From: Actinomycetes bacterium
GTDB lineage: Bacteria; Actinomycetota; Acidimicrobiia; Acidimicrobiales; Bog-793
DNA: 7,387 nt
Direction of reading: 5' to 3'
NCBI GenBank assembly: GCA_021821585.1
Contig: JAKACF010000152.1
Span: 1-7,387, forward strand
In this document: piece after piece, positions 1 through 5,334 of the stretch
Layout: every line of letters begins with the position of its first letter
Numbering within the stretch: position 1 is the first letter of the stretch
Made by a program: the position numbers and the translations under genes
The notes under the pieces: model-generated
Told to the model about the DNA's origin: nothing
Seen by the model: the letters and a program-made list of their open reading frames with translations, nothing else
Databases searched by the model: none

Positions 1-1
1 C

Positions 2-616
2 CGGGCGGCAGCGGTGATCGTGGCGGAGTCGCGCCGCCTCGAGCGCCTCGTCGCCGACCTGTTGGACCTGGCCAAGCTGGAGAACGACCACCTCTCGCTC
101 CGTCTCGGGCCCGTGGAGGCGAACGGCGTGCTGGAGGCGTCGCTGGCCGGAGCCGCTCCGGCCGCCGGTCGAAGAGGACTTCACCTGGCCGCTGCCGGCG
201 CGTCCGGCCCGGTCGTGGTCGTCGCCGACGAGGACCGTCTCGCCCAGGTCGTCGGCAACCTGCTCCAGAACGCGCTCGAGCACGCGAGGAGCGACGTCCG
301 TGCGGGGGTGGGGACCGACGGTGGCCCGAACGGCCTCGTCTGGGTCGAAGACGACGGCCCCGGCATCCCGCCCGAGGACCACGAGAGGGTCTTCGACCGC
401 TTCTACCAGGTGGACCGGGGGGCAGCCGCTCGACCAGGCGGCGGCTCGGGCCTCGGCCTGTCGATCGTCTCGGAGCTCGTGAAGGCGATGGGTGGGGCGA
501 TCCGCGTCGACTCGCCGACCGGTGCCACAGGCGGGACGCGCATGGTCGTGGCCCTCCCCCTCGCCGACGCGCTCACCGCCGGCAACGGCGCGAGCCCTTC
601 TCCCGGTGCGTCCTGA
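2..616 (+). CDS. Sensor histidine kinase, C-terminal part (5' end outside the window)
   Basis: The frame is open from base 2 and stops with TGA at 614-616, leaving the last 204 residues. It begins in the second helix of the HisKA dimerisation domain (ESRRLERLVADLLDLAKLE, about residues 9-27). The phospho-accepting His would lie just upstream and is not visible. A complete HATPase_c domain follows: N box (NLLQNALEHA, about 86-95), G1 box (DDGPGIP, about 117-123), F box (FDRFYQVDRG, about 131-140) and G2 box (GSGLGLSIV, about 148-156). This is the usual catalytic half of a membrane-bound OmpR-partner kinase, which autophosphorylates on His and passes phosphate to a response regulator. The sensor region and the partner must lie upstream. 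A 20-residue polar and alanine-rich tail follows the ATPase fold. A GTG at 14 is an internal codon, not the start. Family certain; signal unknown. Confidence 0.93.
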   Translation, partial: RAAAVIVAESRRLERLVADLLDLAKLENDHLSLRLGPVEANGVLEASLAGAAPAAGRRGLHLAAAGASGPVVVVADEDRLAQVVGNLLQNALEHARSDVRAGVGTDGGPNGLVWVEDDGPGIPPEDHERVFDRFYQVDRGAAARPGGGSGLGLSIVSELVKAMGGAIRVDSPTGATGGTRMVVALPLADALTAGNGASPSPGAS

Positions 617-632
617 CCGGTCCGCGGGCGCG

Positions 633-659
633 AAAAAGGCCGCCGGCACGCCGGCGGCC
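633..659 (-). terminator. Rho-independent terminator of the cold-shock gene
   Basis: A perfect 9-bp stem (GGCCGCCGG at 638-646, CCGGCGGCC at 651-659) encloses a 4-base loop. Read on the minus strand it is followed at once by TTTTT (637-633), the classical layout, about 20 bases after the cold-shock gene's stop. The plus-strand kinase gene ends at 616 on the other side. On that strand the hairpin is followed only by a mixed CTCTTC, so it may serve both convergent genes but suits the minus strand far better. Confidence 0.85.
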
Positions 660-678
660 CTCTTCAGTCAGGTCTGGA

Positions 679-891
679 CTAGAGAGGCCGGACGTTCTGG
701 GCTTCTTCGCCCTTGCGGCCCGGGGCCACGTCGAACTCCACCTTCTGGCCCTCGTTGAGGGACCGGTAGCCGGACGCCTGGATGTTGGAGTAGTGAACGA
801 ACACGTCGTCCCCATCCTCACGGGAGATGAATCCGTAGCCCTTCTCTGCATTGAAGAACTTGACGGTACCTATTGCCACTTGCTCGCTCAC
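679..891 (-). CDS. csp: Cold-shock protein (single CSD domain)
   Basis: A 70-residue protein that is one cold-shock domain, an OB-fold RNA/DNA chaperone that binds single-stranded nucleic acid in the cytoplasm. It shows GTVKFFNAEKGYGFI (RNP1, KGYGFI) and DVFVHYSNI (RNP2, VFVHY), then the usual GYRSLNEGQKVEF strand and a C-terminal QNVRPL. All aromatic residues of the binding face are present. Two GTG codons could start it: 889-891 (begins MSEQVAIGTV) or 877-879 (begins MAIGTV, 66 residues, the commoner family length). Neither has a strong Shine-Dalgarno sequence at normal spacing, so the start is open. The gene stands alone, has its own terminator and a structured leader. Whether it is cold-induced or constitutive cannot be read from the sequence. 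Confidence 0.95.
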   Translation of the reverse strand: MSEQVAIGTVKFFNAEKGYGFISREDGDDVFVHYSNIQASGYRSLNEGQKVEFDVAPGRKGEEAQNVRPL

Positions 892-908
892 TATCTCTCA
901 TTCTTACG

Positions 909-927
909 ACGCTCCACCTCGGAGCGT
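909..927 (-). promoter_or_regulatory. Stem-loop in the leader of the cold-shock gene
   Basis: A perfect 7-bp stem (ACGCTCC at 909-915, GGAGCGT at 921-927) closes a 5-base loop. On the minus strand it reads ACGCTCC-GAGGT-GGAGCGT and ends 17 bases before the GTG at 891. The loop and 3' arm hold GAGGTGGAG, the most Shine-Dalgarno-like stretch near the gene. The hairpin could hide or present a ribosome site. That role is inference; only the inverted repeat is seen. Confidence 0.45.
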
Positions 928-1119
928 GCAAGTGAGCGTAGCCGGAAATACCGCGCCTCCGGAAGCCCTGGCGGAAAAATCAACCCAGGAGGACGAAATG
1001 TTCACCGGGGAAGCTGGTGGGCGGCCCCTCCCGACCGGCCCCCGGGGCTGCCCCCGGAAGGGAAAGCAGCACCCGCACGACCCTCCCGAGCGCCGGCCGG
1101 GCGGTCCGGGTGGGCGTGC

Positions 1120-2187
1120 TCAGCAGCTGAAGCGGAGCTGCTCGGCGCCGGGAGGGCTCTCTCGGGTCGACGACTCGTCGGCCCGCCAGGCGGCGTCCTG
1201 CCGCCAGGACGTGTCACCGTGCGCCGCGGCGGAACCGCCGGCCCGGCGAAAGGCGCGGTGGACCGTCTCGGCGATCCGCCGCTGCTCGTCCTCGGGCTGG
1301 TAGGCCCGCCGGAAGCGGCCCTCGTAGAGCGGAACGAGGTCCGGTCTGACCGAGCTCAGCCACGCCAGATAGTGGTCCCGCACACCACGCCGTAGATGGA
1401 GCGCGATCGGGGTGACCGAGACGGCGCCCGCCTCCGCCGCGGCGGCACCGATCTGCTCGAGCTGCCCGGGCGCGTCGGAGAGACCGGGCAGGACGGGAGC
1501 GACGAGGACGCCGCAGGGGATGCCGGCCTCGTTCAGCCGCCGCACCGCCTCGAGCCGCCGCTCCGGCGGCGGGGTGCCGGGCTCGCTCATCTTCCACACT
1601 CCCCGATCGAGTGTCCCGACCGAGAGGTTGACCCGGACGTCGGTGCGCCGCGCCGCCTGCGCGAGCACGGCCAGGTCACGCAGGACGAGGGTGGACTTCG
1701 TGAGGATGCTGAAGGGGTTCTCCCGCTCTCCGAGGACCTCGATGACCCCTCTCGTGAGGTGGTACTTGCCCTCCGCCGGCTGGTAGGGGTCGGTGTTGGT
1801 CCCCATCGCCACGTGCTCGCCGAGCCACCTGCTCGAGGAGAGCTCGTGGCGCAGCCGCTCGACGGCGTTCACCTTCACGACGATCCTCCGCTCGAAGTCC
1901 TCGCCGATCCCGAGTCCGAGGTACTCATGTGTCGGTCGGGCGAAGCAGTAGGTGCAGGCGTGGCTGCAGCCGCGGTAGGCGTTGATCGTCCAGCGGAAGG
2001 GCACCCGGCTCGCCTCCGGCACGCGGTTGAGGATGGATCTGGCGTTGACGTGGAGGAACTCCATCCGCCGGAACTCGCCGCGGCCGACGTGGCGCTCGAC
2101 GACCTCGTCGTCGCCGAAGAGGCGTCCTTCCTCCTCCTCCTCGGCGATCCGCCACCTGAGCGGGACCGTCCGGGTGCTCGTTCTCAC
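1120..2187 (-). CDS. Radical SAM protein, Rv2578c-like (SplB/COG1533 family)
   Basis: A radical SAM enzyme with the 4Fe-4S cysteine motif CSHACTYC (C74, C78, C81; CX3CX2C) inside INAYRGCSHACTYCFARPTH. The motifs GTNTDPYQPAEGKY (about 129-142), SILTKSTLVLRDL (about 160-172) and VAPVLPGLSD (about 229-238) are typical of the group that contains spore photoproduct lyase and mycobacterial Rv2578c. These enzymes cleave SAM to a 5'-deoxyadenosyl radical; the substrate of this subgroup is not known to me. I prefer GTG 2187 (355 residues). It has no Shine-Dalgarno site but sits 7 bases after a -10-like TAGTCT, and as I recall Rv2578c also begins shortly before a matching RW. An ATG at 2217 would add 10 residues and overlap the regulator gene by 20 bases. 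The last 40 or so residues after RRAGG look unconserved and low in complexity, ending in Cys. A perfect LexA-box-like palindrome in its promoter suggests DNA-damage control. Confidence 0.9.
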   Translation of the reverse strand: MRTSTRTVPLRWRIAEEEEEGRLFGDDEVVERHVGRGEFRRMEFLHVNARSILNRVPEASRVPFRWTINAYRGCSHACTYCFARPTHEYLGLGIGEDFERRIVVKVNAVERLRHELSSSRWLGEHVAMGTNTDPYQPAEGKYHLTRGVIEVLGERENPFSILTKSTLVLRDLAVLAQAARRTDVRVNLSVGTLDRGVWKMSEPGTPPPERRLEAVRRLNEAGIPCGVLVAPVLPGLSDAPGQLEQIGAAAAEAGAVSVTPIALHLRRGVRDHYLAWLSSVRPDLVPLYEGRFRRAYQPEDEQRRIAETVHRAFRRAGGSAAAHGDTSWRQDAAWRADESSTRESPPGAEQLRFSC

Positions 2188-2194
2188 GACGGAC

Positions 2195-2224
2195 AGACTA
2201 CGAACGTACGTTCGCATTCCGCAA
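2195..2224 (-). promoter_or_regulatory. Putative promoter of the radical SAM gene
   Basis: On the minus strand TTGCGG (2224-2219) is separated by 18 bases from TAGTCT (2200-2195), which fits the TANNNT -10 pattern. Seven bases then lead to GTG 2187, so transcription would begin at or near the start codon, giving a leaderless message. The regulator gene's TAG stop (2200-2198) is the first half of the -10 element. The elements are moderate matches; the spacing and the operator in the spacer raise my confidence. Confidence 0.5.
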
Positions 2225-3205
2225 GAGGTGGACGAGCTCCTGCTGGGAGTGGATGCCGAGCTTGCGGAAGACCGACGAGAGGTGGTTCCGGATGGTGCTC
2301 TGGCTCAGGTACATCGACGCCGCGATCCTCGGAACCCGGTCGCCGGCGGCGAGGTACCCGACGATCTCCCGTTCCCGAGAGGAGAGCCCGGCGAGAAGCT
2401 CCGCCGCCGGCTCGTCGTCGACGTCCCGTCCGCCGACGCTTCTCCCGAGCCGTGCGAGCACGCGCTCGAGCGGGTCGCCGCCGGCCGCGTCGGGGCCGAC
2501 GGGGGGACCGGGCACGATCGCGAAGGCAGCGCTCGGCCTCGGCTCGAGTGGGAAGAGCATCAGCTCCCAGTCGACGAGGCAGCCCGGAGGCTGCTCGGCG
2601 CGCAGCCGCTCGGACACGCCCTCGCCGGTCGCCGAGGCCTCCGCCAGCGACAGCAGCGCCGCCGGGACGCCGCGGTCGCCCACGAGCTCGAGGAACGAGC
2701 GGCCGATGACCTCGTCGACGGAGCGTCCGAGCACGCTCTCGACCTCGCCGCTCACCCGGTCCACGACGAGCGCGGCGTCGAAGGTGCCGAACACGGGCGG
2801 GGCTCCGCTCCCTGCGGCCCGCAGCCGCTGGCCAGACACCTCCCCGGCCTCGAGGACGGCGGCGATGGCGAAGTTCCCGGGCCCGGAGTCGGGCAGCGGC
2901 TGCACCCAGAGCCTCAGCTCGCCCCGGTCACCCACGAGTTGCCGGACGGCCTCGTAGCCCTTCACACGGCCGGTCTCGAGGAGGAGGTGGGCGCCCGTCG
3001 GCTCGTCGGCCAGGAACTCCTCGAAGCTCCGGCCGGCGACCTCGGGACCGGTCCTGAGAATCTCGGCCATCGTCGGGCTCGCGGCCAGCACCGTCTCGGA
3101 GGGCAGCTCGAGCAGCACGCATGCGAGGGCGCTCTCCGCCACGAGGTCGGCAACCGAGGCGGACACGCCCTGCCACCCCGAACCAGCACTGGACGATGGG
3201 GCCAT
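2198..3205 (-). CDS. LuxR-type transcriptional regulator with two PAS-like domains
   Basis: A 335-residue protein. The C-terminus is a clear LuxR/GerE helix-turn-helix (about 274-329): LSSREREIVGYLAAGD, then IAASMYLSQSTIRNHLSSVF with the recognition helix, then RKLGIHSQQELVHLL. The N-terminal 240 residues look like two PAS-type sensing folds. The first runs about 15-125 (VLLELPSETVLAASPTMAEI, then GRSFEEFL). The second runs about 140-235 (FDAALVVDRVSGEVESVLG, then VIGRSFLELVG). There is no receiver domain or membrane segment, so it is probably a soluble one-component regulator that binds DNA in response to a ligand or redox signal; neither signal nor targets are visible. ATG 3205 is chosen because GGAGGG lies about 10 bases upstream; the frame stays open to 3688, but that extension is basic and unlike any domain. 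The gene ends inside the radical SAM promoter and diverges from the DUF488 gene. Confidence 0.85.
   Translation of the reverse strand: MAPSSSAGSGWQGVSASVADLVAESALACVLLELPSETVLAASPTMAEILRTGPEVAGRSFEEFLADEPTGAHLLLETGRVKGYEAVRQLVGDRGELRLWVQPLPDSGPGNFAIAAVLEAGEVSGQRLRAAGSGAPPVFGTFDAALVVDRVSGEVESVLGRSVDEVIGRSFLELVGDRGVPAALLSLAEASATGEGVSERLRAEQPPGCLVDWELMLFPLEPRPSAAFAIVPGPPVGPDAAGGDPLERVLARLGRSVGGRDVDDEPAAELLAGLSSREREIVGYLAAGDRVPRIAASMYLSQSTIRNHLSSVFRKLGIHSQQELVHLLRNANVRS
2201..2214. promoter_or_regulatory. LexA (SOS) box candidate
   Basis: CGAACGTACGTTCG is a perfect 14-base palindrome and matches every position of the Bacillus/Actinobacteria LexA consensus CGAACRNRYGTTCG. It lies exactly between the -35-like and -10-like elements of the radical SAM gene, where a bound repressor would block RNA polymerase. 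It also encodes the last residues (N-V-R-S) of the upstream LuxR-type regulator. No other copy was noticed in the window. LexA binding is inferred from the motif. Confidence 0.6.
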
Positions 3206-3521
3206 CTCTGTTGTCCCTCCAGGTGGTGCTCGCGACGAAAGGAGGTCCCGAGGGGCACCGTAGCCAACTCCGCCCCGGACCTGCAGGCGCCCTCCGGCTC
3301 CGTCCGAGCCGCCGGCCCGATCGGAGTCCGCTGCCGGTACGGGAGCGGCCCGGCGGTGACGAAGCCGCTGCCGAGCGGGACACCGCCCTCGCGCCGGACA
3401 AGACGGGGCGACCGCCGCCCTACGCCCGTCGGGCACGTCGAGCGAGGGCAGGCTGTGTCCTCCTCCGAGCTGCAGGAGCGGCCGGGGCGAGCGGGCAAGC
3501 TGTGGGGCGAGGACCGAGAGC
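3206..3521. other. Intergenic region between divergent genes
   Basis: The 316 bases hold the starts of two divergent genes. For the minus-strand regulator there is GGAGGG (about 3216-3221) and a weak TANNNT match, TACGGT (3262-3257), without a convincing -35. For the plus-strand DUF488 gene there is GAGGA at 3509-3513. I see no RNA gene, repeat or strong dyad. Open frames crossing it are GC artefacts. Confidence 0.5.
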
Positions 3522-4125
3522 ATGCCGGGAGAGCGCGTGGACGTCGAGGAGAGCGCGAGCAATGCCGCCCGGGCGGACGCGACGGGGCGCCCGACGCTCC
3601 TCACCGTCGGCCACGGGACCTTGGCGGCCGACCGCTTCGCCCGCCTGCTCGGCGATGCCGGCGTCGAGACCGTCGTGGACGTGCGCACGGCGCCCGGAAG
3701 CCGCCGACATCCCCAGTTCCCGAGCCGAGCTCGGGCGGTGGCTGCCGCCGTGCGGGATCGGCTACCGCTGGGAGCCGAGGCTCGGCGGGTTCCGACGCCC
3801 GGGCCGGGACTCGCCCCATGTCGCCCTCCGCCATCCGTCCTTCCGGGGCTACGCCGACTACATGGAGACCGACGACTTCGCAGCCGGGATGGCCCGCCTC
3901 GTCGCCGAGGCGAGGCAGACCCTCGTCGCCGTCATGTGCTCGGAGTCGCTCTGGTGGCGCTGTCACCGCCGCCTCGTGGCCGACGCCGCGGTCCTCCTCG
4001 AGGGCTTCGAGGTGCTGCACCTCGGTCACGACGGGCGCCTCCTCCCCCACCGCCTCACCGACGGGGTGCGCAGGGACGACCGGCGCCTCGTCTACGACGC
4101 AGGGCAGGCGCGCCTCGACGCCTGA
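3522..4125 (+). pseudogene. DUF488-family gene with an apparent frameshift near 3720
   Basis: Two adjacent frames together encode one DUF488 protein of about 200 residues. The first frame starts at ATG 3522, with GAGGA 8 bases upstream, and gives LLTVGHGTLAADRFARLLGD (26-45) and VVDVRTAPGSRRHPQF (51-66). After F66 homology continues only in the next frame, from about 3721: RAELGRWLPPCGIGYRW, then LGG(F)RRP, DSPHVALRHPSFRGYADYM, MCSESLWWRCHRRLVAD and the stop at 4123-4125. All family hallmarks are present (SRR..PQF, LGG.RRP, SFRGYADYM, MC.E..WRCHR). One extra base in TTCCCG, or two missing, would explain the break; the usual spacing between PQF and GI slightly favours two missing. The function of DUF488 is unknown; the Cys and His motifs hint at an enzyme. 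The otherwise intact sequence suggests a recent mutation or a sequencing error. Confidence 0.8.
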
Positions 4126-4164
4126 GTCCCGGCACGACCCGGCCCTCGGAGCGGGCGCCACTGC

Positions 4165-4186
4165 GAGGGGGGTGTCAAGACCCCTC
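4165..4186 (+). terminator. Weak hairpin after the DUF488 gene
   Basis: GAGGGG (4165-4170) can pair with CCCCTC (4181-4186) across a 10-base loop, about 40 bases after the DUF488 stop and just before the exporter's promoter. No T-run follows, so termination is doubtful. Confidence 0.2.
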
Positions 4187-4197
4187 CTCCCGGCTCG

Positions 4198-4203
4198 TAG
4201 CGT
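4198..4203 (+). promoter_or_regulatory. -10-like element for a leaderless exporter gene
   Basis: TAGCGT (TANNNT) lies exactly 7 bases before ATG 4211, and no Shine-Dalgarno sequence precedes that ATG. This is the layout of a leaderless transcript, identical in spacing to the one proposed for the radical SAM gene. The -35 region is poor (TCAAGA at 4175-4180). Confidence 0.4.
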
Positions 4204-4210
4204 TGCCGGC

Positions 4211-5122
4211 ATGGCCGCAGCGACGAAGACCCGGCGCGTCGCACGGCGATCTCCCCCCGCCGCGCTGCTCGTGGCAGCCGGCGCCGTGTCGGTCCAGTTC
4301 GGCGCCGCCCTCGCCACGCGGCTGTTCGCCCGGCTCGGCCCCGCCGGCGCCGTCACCCTCCGTCTCGTCTTCGCCGCGCTGGCCCTCGTCGTGCTCAACC
4401 ACTCGCGCCTGCGCCACGCCCGGCGCGTCACCGGCCGGCGCCAGGACCTCGTCGTCGCCGTGGCGTTCGGCCTCGTGCTCGGCGCGATGAACCTGTCGTT
4501 CTACGAGGCGCTCGCCCGCATCCCGCTCGGCGTCGCGGTGACCGTCGAGTTCGTCGGCCCCCTGGCGGTGACCATCGCCGGCTCACGCCGCTGGACCGAT
4601 GTCGTCTGGGCAGTGCTGGCCGGCGGCGGCGTCTTCCTCCTGGCAGGAGAGAGCTTGCTCGGTACGGGCCATCACCTCGACCTCGTCGGCATCGGGCTCG
4701 CGCTCGTGGCCGGCACGTGCTGGGCCGCCTACATCGTGCTCAACGCCCAGACCGGGCGGCGCTTTGCGGGGACGTCGGGTCTCGCCATCGCGATGGTGGT
4801 CGGTGCCCTCGCCGTGGCGCCCTTCGGCGTCGTCCAAGCCGGCGGGAACCTCCTCCAGCCCTCCGCCCTTGCGATCGGGCTGGCGGTCGCCGTCCTCTCG
4901 TCGGTCATCCCGTACTCCTTCGAGCTCGTCGCCCTCCGCCGCGTCACCCCGCGCGCCTTCGGCATCCTGCTCAGCATGGAGCCGGGCCTGGCGGCCCTTG
5001 CCGGGTTCGTCGCGCTCGGCCAGCAGCTCAGCGGTACCGAGATCGTCGCCCTCCTGCTCGTCGTGGCGGCGAACGTGGGCAGCGCCTGGTTCGACGCGAG
5101 GGAGGCGGTTCCCCAGCCCTGA
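4211..5122 (+). CDS. rhtA: EamA/DMT-family exporter, RhtA-like
   Basis: A 303-residue inner-membrane protein of the drug/metabolite transporter superfamily, with two EamA repeats (about 15-140 and 155-295) and about ten hydrophobic helices. Several stretches resemble the threonine/homoserine exporter RhtA closely: NLSFYEALARIPLGVAVTVE followed by FVGPLAV and SRRWTDVVWAVLA in the first repeat, and SSVIPYSFELVALRRVTPRA followed by FGILLSMEPGLAALAG in the second. Family members export amino acids such as threonine and homoserine; that substrate is inference here. The N-terminus is short and basic (ATKTRRVARR), as expected for a cytoplasmic end. ATG 4211 has no ribosome site but follows a -10-like TAGCGT by 7 bases. 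The gene seems to be a single transcription unit between the DUF488 gene and the amidotransferase operon. Confidence 0.9.
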   Translation: MAAATKTRRVARRSPPAALLVAAGAVSVQFGAALATRLFARLGPAGAVTLRLVFAALALVVLNHSRLRHARRVTGRRQDLVVAVAFGLVLGAMNLSFYEALARIPLGVAVTVEFVGPLAVTIAGSRRWTDVVWAVLAGGGVFLLAGESLLGTGHHLDLVGIGLALVAGTCWAAYIVLNAQTGRRFAGTSGLAIAMVVGALAVAPFGVVQAGGNLLQPSALAIGLAVAVLSSVIPYSFELVALRRVTPRAFGILLSMEPGLAALAGFVALGQQLSGTEIVALLLVVAANVGSAWFDAREAVPQP

Positions 5123-5162
5123 GGGCGAGACGAGGCCGATGGGCGGGCGACCGCCGGGGGCA

Positions 5163-5187
5163 CCGGGGCGAGGCTCTCCCCGGGGAG
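5163..5187. terminator. GC-rich hairpin after the exporter gene
   Basis: CCGGGG (5163-5168) can pair with CCCCGG (5178-5183), and an overlapping perfect palindrome CTCCCCGGGGAG spans 5176-5187. It lies 40-65 bases after the exporter stop. There is no T-run directly behind it, so it would be a weak or factor-assisted terminator at best. Confidence 0.25.
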
Positions 5188-5242
5188 CAGAGGCGAGCGA
5201 GGACCTGGAGGCGCATTTGTTCTTCTGATCGCATCTTCACCA

Positions 5243-5271
5243 TGACGTGTGATGGCGGATCCGCTATGTTT
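5243..5271 (+). promoter_or_regulatory. Promoter of the amidotransferase / GS-like operon
   Basis: ATGACG (5243-5248, four of six bases of TTGACA) and TATGTT (5266-5271, four of six of TATAAT) are separated by exactly 17 bases, within a locally AT-richer stretch. Transcription would start near 5278, leaving a leader of roughly 57 bases. Confidence 0.55.
5256..5265. promoter_or_regulatory. Palindrome in the promoter spacer (operator candidate)
   Basis: GCGGATCCGC is a perfect 10-base palindrome that fills the right part of the spacer, directly against the -10 element. Its position fits a repressor site, but short GC palindromes are common in such DNA. Confidence 0.25.
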
Positions 5272-5283
5272 GGCTAACAAACG
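5269..5283. promoter_or_regulatory. Dyad at the presumed transcription start (operator candidate)
   Basis: GTTTG-GCTAA-CAAAC is an inverted repeat with 5-base arms and a 5-base centre. It overlaps the end of the -10 element and the expected start site. Its AT-rich composition stands out from the surroundings. The regulator is unknown. Confidence 0.35.
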
Positions 5284-5321
5284 ATCCGACGGGTCTCAAC
5301 GAGACGGACCCAGTGGCGCCC

Positions 5322-5327
5322 GGGAGG
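5322..5327 (+). promoter_or_regulatory. Strong ribosome binding site
   Basis: GGGAGG lies 7 bases before ATG 5335. It fixes a start that places Cys directly after Met, as the amidotransferase mechanism needs. Confidence 0.8.
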
Positions 5328-5334
5328 TAAGCAG

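Noticed and set aside
818..901. Minus-strand ATG at 901-899, 10 bases after GGAG, opening a 28-codon frame over the csp start
   Set aside because: It is out of frame with csp and the peptide has no support; coupling to csp translation is possible but too speculative to annotate.
1042..1057. GC hairpin (CCGGGG-CTGC-CCCCGG) downstream of the radical SAM gene
   Set aside because: No T-run on the minus strand and more than 60 bases from the stop; runs of G and C make such pairing common here.
1396..2709. Plus-strand open frame of 437 codons
   Set aside because: It is antisense to the radical SAM and LuxR-type genes, which carry clear family motifs. Its Arg/Pro/Gly-rich product is typical of GC-rich shadow frames.
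3206..3688. N-terminal extension of the LuxR-type regulator by 161 residues
   Set aside because: The frame is open only because of GC bias. The extension overlaps the DUF488 5' end, while ATG 3205 has a strong ribosome site and begins right before the first domain.
4173..4178. Exact TTGACA on the minus strand
   Set aside because: No suitable -10 and no minus-strand gene follow it; taken as chance.
1982..4210. Very long plus-strand open frame that runs into the exporter gene
   Set aside because: Before ATG 4211 it is antisense to the regulator and radical SAM genes or in the wrong frame of the DUF488 gene, and its product has no recognisable domain. Only the EamA part is real.
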